Source: Roseobacter sp. | GTDB taxonomy: Bacteria > Pseudomonadota > Alphaproteobacteria > Rhodobacterales > Rhodobacteraceae | NCBI GenBank assembly: GCA_024636425.1 | Contig: JAGXHB010000211.1 | Location: 1 to 7,168 of the forward strand | DNA length: 7,168 nt | Reading direction: 5' to 3' | In this document: positions 1 to 5,885 of the stretch, one piece after another | How the letters are laid out: the number at the start of each line of letters is the position of its first letter | Position numbering within the stretch: position 1 is the first letter of the stretch | Position numbers and translations under genes: made by a program | Notes under the pieces: generated by a model | Told to the model about the DNA's origin: nothing | The model's input: only the letters and a program-made list of their open reading frames with translations | The model's database searches: none

Positions 1-1356
1 ATCGGGCGCGGCACGCTTCCCCTGATCGAGCGGCATTTCGAGTATGACGCGGACAAGCTGGTGGTGATCGAGCCCGATGCAGGCGTTCACACCTTTCTGA
101 GCCAGCGCAAGATCCGCCATGTGCAAGAGGCCGTGACGCGGGAAAACTACCGTGAACTGCTGGGCGGCATCTTTGAGCAGGGCAAGGGCTTTTGCGTCAA
201 TCTGAGCGTCGATACGTCCTCGCTGGATCTGATGAAATTCTGCTGCGAGATGGGCGTGCTGTATATCGACACGGTTGTCGAGCCCTGGGCCGGTTTCTAT
301 TTCGAGACGACGGAGAACGCGGACCGCACCAACTATGCCCTGCGCCAGCGCGTGCGCGACGAGGCGGCGGCCAATCCTGGCGGGACCACGGCAGTGTCGT
401 GTTGCGGTGCGAATCCCGGCATGGTCAGCTGGTTCGTCAAGGAGGCGTTGCTGACACTTGCGCGCGATACCGGCCGAGACGATACCGCGCCGACGGATCG
501 TGCAGGCTGGGGCAAGCTGATGCAGTCGCTTGGTGTCAAGGGCGTGCATATCGCGGAGCGCGATACGCAAGCGCGCCGCACGCCACGCCCGCGCGGCACA
601 TTCGTCAACACCTGGTCTGTCGAGGGGTTCATTTCCGAAGGGTTCCAGCCCGCAGAACTTGGCTGGGGCACACATGAAACCTGGATTCCCGACAACGCAC
701 ATGGCTATGATACCGGCTGTCAGGCCGCGATCTGGCTGGAGCGCCCCGGTGCGATCACCCGCGTCCATACCTGGTGCCCGACGCCGGGGCCCCAATTCGG
801 GTTTCTTGTGACCCATAACGAGGCGGTGTCGATTTCGGATTACTATACGGTCGGTGCCGCCGATGCGCCGGACTTCCGACCGACCTGTCACTATGCCTAT
901 CATCCTTCGGACGATGCGGTGCTGAGCCTGCATGAAATGTTCGGATCGGGCCGTCAGCAAACGGTGCATCACATCCTTGAACCCGACGAGATTGTCGAAG
1001 GGATCGACGAGCTGGGCGTGCTGCTTTACGGCCATGAAAAGAACGCCCTTTGGTATGGCTCGCGCCTGTCCAACGCCGAAGCGATAACCCTCGCCCCCTA
1101 TCAGAACGCGACCGGGTTGCAGGTCAGCTCTGCCGTGTTGGCGGGGATGGTCTGGGCGCTGGAGAATCCGCAGGCCGGCATCGTCGAGACGGACGAGATG
1201 GACCATGCGCGATGTCTTGAGGTGCAGCGTCCCTATCTGGGCCCGGTCGAGGCGCATTATACCGACTGGACGCCGTTGCAGGACCGCTGGGAGCTTTTCC
1301 CCGAAGACATCGACGAAAGCGACCCGTGGCAGTTTCGCAATGTGCTGGCAAGCTAG
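1..1356 (+). CDS. hss: Homospermidine synthase, 5'-truncated by window edge
   Basis: Likely NAD+-dependent homospermidine synthase, which condenses two putrescines (or putrescine and spermidine) into homospermidine in the cytoplasm. The frame is open from base 1 with no start codon, so 451 residues are visible. The first visible residues, IGRGTLPLIERHFEYD, are the end of the N-terminal Rossmann glycine loop (family form GFGSIGRG), which implies that only about 20 residues are missing from a protein normally near 470-480. Family blocks seen in order are CVNLSVDTSSLD, YIDTVVEPW, SCCGANPGMVSWFVK (visible residues about 133-147), HIAERDTQ, NTWSVEGF, AELGWGTHE (about 218-226), TRPTCHYAYHP-like PTCHYAYHP, LSLHEMFGSG, ELGVLLYGHEKNALWYGS, PYQNATGLQVSS and the terminal SDPWQFRNVLAS. 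A GTG at 61 is in frame but lies inside the nucleotide-binding fold and is not the true start. Saccharopine-dehydrogenase-like relatives are the main alternative, but the extended similarity favours homospermidine synthase. It lies 74 bp before hisC. Confidence 0.93.
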   Translation: MGRGTLPLIERHFEYDADKLVVIEPDAGVHTFLSQRKIRHVQEAVTRENYRELLGGIFEQGKGFCVNLSVDTSSLDLMKFCCEMGVLYIDTVVEPWAGFYFETTENADRTNYALRQRVRDEAAANPGGTTAVSCCGANPGMVSWFVKEALLTLARDTGRDDTAPTDRAGWGKLMQSLGVKGVHIAERDTQARRTPRPRGTFVNTWSVEGFISEGFQPAELGWGTHETWIPDNAHGYDTGCQAAIWLERPGAITRVHTWCPTPGPQFGFLVTHNEAVSISDYYTVGAADAPDFRPTCHYAYHPSDDAVLSLHEMFGSGRQQTVHHILEPDEIVEGIDELGVLLYGHEKNALWYGSRLSNAEAITLAPYQNATGLQVSSAVLAGMVWALENPQAGIVETDEMDHARCLEVQRPYLGPVEAHYTDWTPLQDRWELFPEDIDESDPWQFRNVLAS

Positions 1357-1371
1357 GCGCGGCGCGTCAAG

Positions 1372-1404
1372 TTGACAGTGGCGTCTCGCATCAGGCCCGA
1401 TTAA
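1372..1404 (+). promoter_or_regulatory. Possible weak promoter before hisC
   Basis: A perfect TTGACA -35-like hexamer lies at 1372-1377 in the 74-bp gap between the homospermidine synthase stop and the hisC start. No good -10 element is found at the usual spacing: 17 nt downstream is GCCCGA, and the AT-richer GATTAA at 1399-1404 is 21 nt away, which is too far for a standard sigma-70 promoter. No hairpin followed by a T-run separates the two genes, so hisC could equally be read through from upstream. This is a motif match only. Confidence 0.22.
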
Positions 1405-1430
1405 GGTCCGCGCGACAGGAGATCAGACAG

Positions 1431-2513
1431 ATGACAACCGCTATTCGGCCGCAGCCCGGCATCATGGACATCGACCTTTATCAAGGGGGCGCGTCCCATG
1501 TCGACGGGCTTGAAAATGTGATCAAGCTTAGTTCCAACGAAAACCCGCTGGGGCCGTCGGACGCCGCGATCAAGGCGTTTCGCGACGCGTCCTATGATCT
1601 GCACCGCTATCCGTCTTCTGACCACACGCGGTTGCGCCACGCCATCGCTGGTGTGCATGGGCTGGATGCCGACAGGATCATCTGCGGGGCCGGGTCCGAC
1701 GAGATCATCGCGTTTCTGTGTCAGGCCTTCTCGGGTCCGGGGACCGAAGTGCTCCACACCGAACACGGCTTTGGCATGTACCGCATTTCCGCGCTGGCCA
1801 ATGGTGCCACACCCGTCGAAGTGCGCGAAAACGAACGTGTGACGGATGTTGACGCGCTGCTGGCGGGCTGTACCGACCAGACACGGCTGGTGTTCATCGC
1901 CAATCCCAACAATCCCACAAGCACCATGATCGGCCTGAGCGAGATCGAGCGGCTGGCCAAAGGTCTTCCCGATCAGGCGATTCTGGTGCTTGACGGAGCC
2001 TATGCCGAATATGTCGAAGGCTATGACGGCGGAGCCGCACTGGTCGACAGCCATGAAAACATCGTCATGACCCGTACGTTTTCCAAGCTGTACGGACTTG
2101 GCGGCTTGCGGGTCGGGTGGGGCTATGGTCCCGCGGCCATCGTCGATGTGTTGAACCGGGTGCGCGGCCCTTTCAACCTGTCGCAGGCCGGATTGAATGC
2201 CGCGGAGGCTGCAATCAGGGATACTACCTACGCCGATCACTGCCGGACCGAGAATGCGCGCTGGCGCGGTTGGATGGCAGACGCGCTGGCTGAAATCGGT
2301 GTGCCTTCGGACGTGTCATGCGCCAACTTCATCCTCGCACGGTTCAAGTCGCAATCAGAGGCGGAAGCCTGCGATGACTACCTCAAGACCCAAGGGCTGA
2401 TCGTGCGACGGGTGGCGGGCTACAATCTGCCGACCTGTCTGCGCATAACTGTGGGCGACGAAAGCGCCTGCCGCCGCGTGGTGCACGCCATCCGCCAGTT
2501 CAAGGGCGATTGA
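1431..2513 (+). CDS. hisC: Histidinol-phosphate / aromatic aminotransferase
   Basis: A class I/II PLP-dependent aminotransferase of 360 residues, the usual length for HisC. It interconverts histidinol phosphate and imidazole-acetol phosphate with glutamate/2-oxoglutarate; many HisC proteins also act on phenylpyruvate, hydroxyphenylpyruvate or prephenate. Visible landmarks are SNENPLGPS (35-43), RYP with Tyr60, the GAGSDE phosphate-cup segment (86-91), ANPNNPT with Asn161, LDGAYAEY with Asp188 and Tyr191, TFSKLYGLGGLRVGWGY with the Schiff-base Lys219, and LRITVG with the substrate-carboxylate Arg338. The ATG at 1431 is chosen because AGGAGA at 1417-1422 sits 8 nt upstream. The frame stays open further upstream to 1326, but that extension overlaps the homospermidine synthase gene and looks nothing like the family. 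The next gene, tyrC, follows after 1 nt, so the two are almost certainly co-transcribed. With no other his gene in view, the physiological substrate (histidine versus tyrosine/phenylalanine pathway) is open. Confidence 0.93.
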   Translation: MTTAIRPQPGIMDIDLYQGGASHVDGLENVIKLSSNENPLGPSDAAIKAFRDASYDLHRYPSSDHTRLRHAIAGVHGLDADRIICGAGSDEIIAFLCQAFSGPGTEVLHTEHGFGMYRISALANGATPVEVRENERVTDVDALLAGCTDQTRLVFIANPNNPTSTMIGLSEIERLAKGLPDQAILVLDGAYAEYVEGYDGGAALVDSHENIVMTRTFSKLYGLGGLRVGWGYGPAAIVDVLNRVRGPFNLSQAGLNAAEAAIRDTTYADHCRTENARWRGWMADALAEIGVPSDVSCANFILARFKSQSEAEACDDYLKTQGLIVRRVAGYNLPTCLRITVGDESACRRVVHAIRQFKGD

Positions 2514-2514
2514 T

Positions 2515-3435
2515 ATGCCGGTAATCTACGAGAAAGTCGCGTTGATCGGCCTTGGTCTGATCGCGTCTTCGATGTTCTGGGCGATGAAACGCGCAGGCAA
2601 TGTCGGCACGGTTTCCGGGTTCGCCCGGAGTGCGGAAACCCGCGATACGGCCCGCGAGATCGGTCTGTGCGACGAGGTATGTGACAGCATCGCCAGAGCG
2701 GTCGAGGATGCGGATCTGGTCGTGCTCTGTGTGCCGGTGGGTGTGATGGGTTCTGTCGCGGCGGAAATCGCGGGATACCTCAAGCCGGGATGTACCGTGA
2801 CGGATGTGGGGTCGGTCAAAGCTGATGTGATCGCGCAGGTTGGTCCGTTGTTGCCGGAAACGGTGCATTTCATTCCCGCGCATCCGCTTGCCGGCACCGA
2901 ACATTCAGGCCCCCGCTCGGGTTTTGCCGAGCTGTTCGACAATCGCTGGTGCCTGCTGGTGCCGGTGCCTGATTCCGACGCCGATGCCGTGGCCCGGCTG
3001 CGCCATCTGTGGCAGGGACTGGGGGCCAATGTTGAAGAGATGGATGCCGAGCATCATGATCTGGTACTGGCCGTCACCAGCCACGCGCCGCATCTTATCG
3101 CCTATACGATGGTCGGTGTGGCCGACGATCTGCGCCGGGTGACCGACAGTGAAGTGATCAAATATTCGGCAGCGGGGTTTCGCGACTTCACGCGCATCGC
3201 GGCAAGCGATCCGACCATGTGGCGCGATGTGTTCCTGACGAACAAGGACGCCACGCTTGAAATTCTCGGCCGCTTCACCGAAGAGCTGTTTGCCCTGCAG
3301 CGGGCGATCCGAACCGGCGACGGTGACCATCTGCACGCCTATTTCACCCGTACCCGCGCCATCCGCCGGGGTATTATCGAGGCGGGGCAGGATACGGACG
3401 CGCCGAATTTCGGACGCCAAGTGACCCGGAAATGA
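2515..3435 (+). CDS. tyrC: Prephenate/arogenate dehydrogenase
   Basis: A cytoplasmic TyrA-family dehydrogenase of 306 residues, likely catalysing the NAD(P)+-dependent oxidative decarboxylation of prephenate to 4-hydroxyphenylpyruvate or of arogenate to tyrosine. It has an N-terminal Rossmann fold with VALIGLGLIASS (8-19), then VVLCVPV (69-75), TDVGSVK (96-102), HPLAGTEHSGP beginning with catalytic-type His123, and the helical-domain motif TSHAPHLIAY with His190 and His193. The glycine loop reads GLGLIA rather than the more common GLGLIG. The segment after the second strand (GFARS, 35-39) lacks the acidic residue typical of NAD+-specific enzymes, so NADP+ use is possible. No chorismate mutase or ACT domain is fused. 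AAGGG at 2502-2506, inside hisC, lies 8 nt before the ATG. The gene starts 1 nt after the hisC stop and overlaps the next gene by ATGA. Choice between prephenate and arogenate cannot be made from sequence alone. Confidence 0.92.
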   Translation: MPVIYEKVALIGLGLIASSMFWAMKRAGNVGTVSGFARSAETRDTAREIGLCDEVCDSIARAVEDADLVVLCVPVGVMGSVAAEIAGYLKPGCTVTDVGSVKADVIAQVGPLLPETVHFIPAHPLAGTEHSGPRSGFAELFDNRWCLLVPVPDSDADAVARLRHLWQGLGANVEEMDAEHHDLVLAVTSHAPHLIAYTMVGVADDLRRVTDSEVIKYSAAGFRDFTRIAASDPTMWRDVFLTNKDATLEILGRFTEELFALQRAIRTGDGDHLHAYFTRTRAIRRGIIEAGQDTDAPNFGRQVTRK

Positions 3436-4205
3436 TCCGCGCTTTGCTGGTTCTGACGCTGCTGGCCGGGGCTGCGGTCGCAGCGCCGGTCAGCTCGCTC
3501 AGGCCGGTGGCACGTGACGGCGGATTGCGCATCGAACCGTCCGGCAGCATCATGCCGCCCGGTCGCCCCGCAGGGGCTGAAACCGCTGGCAAACCTGCGG
3601 GAGGCCTTCTTCAATCGCTCCGCCCTTTTCTGCGCAGTCGCAAGGTTGAACAGGCGGGGACGGCTCAGCGCGAGTTGCGCGCCAGAGGAGCGGTCTGTGG
3701 CGACATCGAGATTCAGGGGAAGGCCATCGGATCGGTCGGACACCAGTCGCAAAGCTGCGGCGTCGCGGATGCCGTGCAGATCCAGTCGGTCGCGGGGGTG
3801 CGGCTAAGTCAGACAGCAGTCGTTGATTGTACAACGGCCAAGGCATTGAAAACATGGGTGGAAGAAACGGCCAAGCCGACGTTTGCCAAGCAGGGCGGGT
3901 TGAAGGGTCTGCGGGTTGCCGCGCATTACATCTGCCGCACGCGCAACAATCAGCCCGGCAGCAAGGTGTCAGAGCACGGGCGCGGACGCGCGATAGATAT
4001 ATCCGGTTTCCAACTCGGGTCCGGTGCCGAGATCAGCGTTTTGAAAGGCTGGAACGCAGCCTCGAGCAGCAGGGCCTTGCGGCGGCTGCACAAGGGTGCC
4101 TGTGGCCCGTTCGGCACTGTCCTTGGGCCGAACTCGGACCGCTTTCATCAGGATCACTTTCACTTTGACACGGCGCAGTATCGCAGCGGTTCTTACTGCC
4201 GCTGA
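3432..4205 (+). CDS. Secreted extensin-like C-terminal family protein
   Basis: An extensin-like_C family protein of 257 residues; its biological function is not established. Residues 1-18 form a signal peptide (MIRALLVLTLLAGAAVA, cleavage likely after AVA/A), so it is probably periplasmic. Residues 19-75 are a Pro/Gly/Arg-rich linker with SLRP occurring twice (22-25 and 62-65). The conserved domain runs from about 85 to the end. It holds six cysteines (89, 109, 133, 168, 224, 256), fitting disulfides in an oxidising compartment. The motifs SEHGRGRAIDISGF (His182, Asp189) and HQDHFHFD (His239, His242, His244) resemble the zinc-ligand pattern of the M15/LAS peptidoglycan peptidases (HxxxxxxD ... 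HxH). A cell-wall hydrolase role is therefore a reasonable inference but not shown. The ATG overlaps the tyrC stop as ATGA and has only a poor Shine-Dalgarno, which suggests translational coupling to tyrC. Its stop directly abuts the DUF2125 stop on the other strand. Confidence 0.88.
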   Translation: MIRALLVLTLLAGAAVAAPVSSLRPVARDGGLRIEPSGSIMPPGRPAGAETAGKPAGGLLQSLRPFLRSRKVEQAGTAQRELRARGAVCGDIEIQGKAIGSVGHQSQSCGVADAVQIQSVAGVRLSQTAVVDCTTAKALKTWVEETAKPTFAKQGGLKGLRVAAHYICRTRNNQPGSKVSEHGRGRAIDISGFQLGSGAEISVLKGWNAASSSRALRRLHKGACGPFGTVLGPNSDRFHQDHFHFDTAQYRSGSYCR

Positions 4206-4208
4206 CTA
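4203..4208. other. Abutting convergent stop codons, zero-base gap
   Basis: The plus-strand extensin-like gene ends with TGA at 4203-4205, and the minus-strand DUF2125 gene ends with TAG read from 4208-4206. No base lies between them and no hairpin with a T-run is visible on either side. Transcripts from both directions must therefore end inside the opposite gene, or rely on Rho-dependent termination, producing 3' overlap between the two mRNAs. Confidence 0.9.
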
Positions 4209-5210
4209 CCGGATGAGGATACGCGGTGCCCGTCCCAGCGGGATGAAACCCATCGACATGCGCCCGTCGTCCAGCGTGATTGCAAGATCCAGCCCGTTCG
4301 TCTTTCCGCTCATCTGCGCCAATGCACCCAGCATCTGTTCGGCCTGTGGCCGGAAATCCTGCCGCACATAGCCTGCATTCTGCGCCATATCGAGCAGCGC
4401 GGGCCAGTTCTCGGCCTTGACCGACACGGTGCCCGTCGCAAGGCCGGCCGCGTCGATGGTCAGGTCGCCGGATGCCTGAATTTCGACGTCACCCCAGACA
4501 AACTGCAGAAGGTTCAGCGTGATGGCGCGGGGTTGCGGGCGGCTGCGGTTCAGGGCGCTGCGGTCCCAGACCTTGTCGAAAGTAACGGACATCGTGCCCG
4601 TAAAGGTCTCAAACGCAAGGGGCCAGTCAGCGGGCAGCCCGAGAAAGCCGCGGGGGATCGCGCCCGGTGTCAGGCTCTTTGCGTCAACCTTCAGATCATA
4701 GACCGGCGCGCCGCGCGTTTGCTGGACCATGGAGAAGGCGATGTCATCTGCACCGGCAACGCTGCCGATCGGCGTATCGACCGCCCATGTGCCCCCGTTC
4801 AAGGCCAGGCTTTCAAGTTGCAGCGACGCACCGGGACGAAGCCGCAGGTCAGCTACCGCATCATTGGCGGTCAGGGTGGTGCGCAGGGCGGGGCTGGCCA
4901 GTGTGACCGGCGTCTCTGGCAAAGCGACCGTCACATAGCCGGGCCAATAGACAGGGGTTGCGATGTCAAGCTGCGTCATGCTGACGCCAAGCCCGGACCT
5001 CGGATCAGCAAGGGCGACGTCGTTCAGTTGCGCCTGAAGCCGTAGCGGAAAGCCTTTCTTGTCGATGCGCGCGACATCTGCCTGCCACCCTTCGGCCCGG
5101 CGCGCTTCAAACCACTTGCTGATCCCGCGCTGCAGGCCCGTTGACGCGATCGCCCACCAGCCGACCCACAAAAGCGCCAGTACAACGATAAAACCGATCA
5201 GCTTGCCCAT
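4206..5210 (-). CDS. DUF2125 family membrane-anchored protein
   Basis: A 334-residue protein recognised as DUF2125, an alphaproteobacterial family without an established function. An N-terminal hydrophobic segment (about residues 4-22, LIGFIVVLALLWVGWWAIA) has a single lysine before it and looks like an uncleaved anchor, leaving the remainder in the periplasm. Family landmarks are the short helical stretch with KWFEARRAEGWQADV, the DKKGFPLRLQAQLNDVALADP segment, and long alternating beta-strand-like regions to the C terminus (for example GVSMTQLDIATPVYWPGY and SVKAENWPALLDMAQNAG). The overall look resembles large periplasmic beta-rich lipid- or envelope-associated proteins, but no function is claimed. 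The frame could begin at a TTG at 5219, but AAAAAGG then lies only 2 nt away. The ATG at 5210 has the same AGG 11 nt upstream and gives a more natural start. It is divergent from the ChaC-like gene and convergent with the extensin-like gene. Confidence 0.82.
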   Translation of the reverse strand: MGKLIGFIVVLALLWVGWWAIASTGLQRGISKWFEARRAEGWQADVARIDKKGFPLRLQAQLNDVALADPRSGLGVSMTQLDIATPVYWPGYVTVALPETPVTLASPALRTTLTANDAVADLRLRPGASLQLESLALNGGTWAVDTPIGSVAGADDIAFSMVQQTRGAPVYDLKVDAKSLTPGAIPRGFLGLPADWPLAFETFTGTMSVTFDKVWDRSALNRSRPQPRAITLNLLQFVWGDVEIQASGDLTIDAAGLATGTVSVKAENWPALLDMAQNAGYVRQDFRPQAEQMLGALAQMSGKTNGLDLAITLDDGRMSMGFIPLGRAPRILIR

Positions 5211-5280
5211 CTTACCCAAAACCTTTTTAACACCGTCATTCAGGCCGCTTTAACCAAGCGCAACGAAAAGGACCAGAGCG
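5211..5280. promoter_or_regulatory. Divergent intergenic region, DUF2125 / ChaC-like
   Basis: These 70 bases separate two divergently transcribed genes, so they must contain or closely adjoin the start signals of both unless the promoters lie inside the coding regions. The stretch is richer in A+T than the flanking genes (ACCTTTTTAACACC, CTTTAACC). The ribosome binding sites are recognisable: AAAGGA at 5267-5272 for the plus-strand gene, and AAAAAGG on the minus strand (5223-5229) for DUF2125. No convincing -35/-10 pair was found on either strand. Confidence 0.4.
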
Positions 5281-5811
5281 ATGGCAATGTGGGTATTCGG
5301 CTACGGCAGTTTATTGTGGAAACCGGGTTTCGAAGTGGCGGAACGTGTGATCGGGCGTTTGCCGGGATATGCGCGGTCGTTCTGCATGCGGTCGATCCAC
5401 CACCGCGGATCAGTGGAGCATCCGGGTCTCGTTCTCGCTCTCGACCCTTCGACCGGCACCGCTTGCGACGGCATGGCCCTGCGCGTTGCACCGGGCGCAG
5501 AGGCGCAGACGCTACAATATCTGCGCGACCGCGAACTGATTTCATCGGCCTATGTCGAGAAAAACCTCGCAGTTCAGCTGGATGACGGACGCACAGTCGA
5601 CGCGTTGGTCTATGTCATCGACCCGGATCACGTTCAGTATTGCGGCGGCCTGCCCTTGGAAGAGCAGGCGCAGATCATCGCAACCGCCGTCGGGGGCATG
5701 GGGCCGAATACTGAATATTTATATAATACGGCCACCCATCTATCGGAAATCGGGCTTCATGACCCGTCACTTGAATGGTTGCACGCGCGTGTGAAGGCGC
5801 TTTGTGCATAA
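5281..5811 (+). CDS. ChaC-type gamma-glutamylcyclotransferase
   Basis: A 176-residue protein of the ChaC-like gamma-glutamylcyclotransferase family, a length typical of compact members such as human ChaC2. These enzymes cleave cytosolic glutathione into 5-oxoproline and Cys-Gly. Visible family features are the N-terminal substrate loop WVFGYGSLLWKPGF (4-17), HHRGSVEHPGLVLAL (40-54), the DRE segment whose Glu85 aligns with the catalytic Glu83 of ChaC2, Tyr91 shortly after it, YCGGLPLEEQAQIIATA (120-136) and GPNTEYLYNTATHL (141-154). ATG at 5281 is chosen because AAAGGA lies 8 nt before it; an in-frame ATG at 5287 would shorten the protein by only two residues and has worse spacing. The gene stands alone between a divergent DUF2125 gene and a likely promoter for the next gene, so it does not obviously belong to an operon. 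Family assignment is firm; glutathione as substrate is inferred from the family. Confidence 0.9.
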   Translation: MAMWVFGYGSLLWKPGFEVAERVIGRLPGYARSFCMRSIHHRGSVEHPGLVLALDPSTGTACDGMALRVAPGAEAQTLQYLRDRELISSAYVEKNLAVQLDDGRTVDALVYVIDPDHVQYCGGLPLEEQAQIIATAVGGMGPNTEYLYNTATHLSEIGLHDPSLEWLHARVKALCA

Positions 5812-5815
5812 AACC

Positions 5816-5844
5816 TTGGCATCATCGCCGCTTATCAGTGTAAG
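5816..5844 (+). promoter_or_regulatory. Likely sigma-70-type promoter for the stator pair
   Basis: TTGGCA at 5816-5821 (5 of 6 matches to TTGACA) is followed, after exactly 17 nt, by TGTAAG at 5839-5844 (4 of 6 matches to TATAAT). It lies just after the ChaC-like stop, and a start near 5851 would give a leader of about 35 nt before the ATG at 5886. Spacing and position fit well. The -10 is imperfect, and no experiment is implied. Confidence 0.45.
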
Positions 5845-5851
5845 CTGCGGC
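5827..5851. repeat. Inverted repeat overlapping the promoter
   Basis: GCCGC at 5827-5831 is complementary to GCGGC at 5847-5851, and the inner CTTA (5831-5834) pairs with TAAG (5841-5844) around a TCAGTG loop, leaving a small bulge on the right arm. There is no T-run after it, so it does not look like an intrinsic terminator for the ChaC-like gene. Because it covers the candidate -10 hexamer it could be a protein-binding operator, or it may be a chance hairpin. Confidence 0.3.
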
Positions 5852-5885
5852 AACAGAAGCACAAAAGTGTCAGGAGCCACGAGGC

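Noticed and set aside
1354..1370. GC-rich AGGCGCGGCGCGTC as a terminator after homospermidine synthase
   Set aside because: It forms at most a very short stem with almost no loop and has no following T-run.
1326..1430. N-terminal extension of HisC from an ATG at 1326
   Set aside because: It overlaps the end of the homospermidine synthase gene, does not resemble HisC, and the ATG at 1431 has a well-spaced AGGAGA.
1401..2240. A 279-codon open frame on the minus strand opposite hisC
   Set aside because: It is antisense to a gene with all HisC catalytic motifs. The translation is not family-like and is typical of the shadow frames produced by GC-rich codon use.
3432..3660. SLRP occurring twice as a possible repeat element
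   Set aside because: Two four-residue matches in a Pro/Arg-rich linker are low-complexity similarity, not a structured repeat.
3514..3807. Possible frameshift in the N-terminal part of the extensin-like gene, where another frame is open
   Set aside because: The annotated frame keeps the expected signal peptide, SLRP linker, CGD and CGVAD segments in order, so no frameshift is needed.
4533..5045. A 170-codon plus-strand frame opposite DUF2125
   Set aside because: It has no recognisable domain or plausible ribosome site and is explained as a shadow of the minus-strand gene, which shows DUF2125 landmarks over its length.
5722..5727. Perfect TATAAT in an AT-rich patch inside the ChaC-like gene
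   Set aside because: The bases are explained by codons of the conserved NTEYLYNT motif, and the hexamer 17 nt upstream (TGGGGC) is a poor -35. An internal promoter is possible but unsupported.
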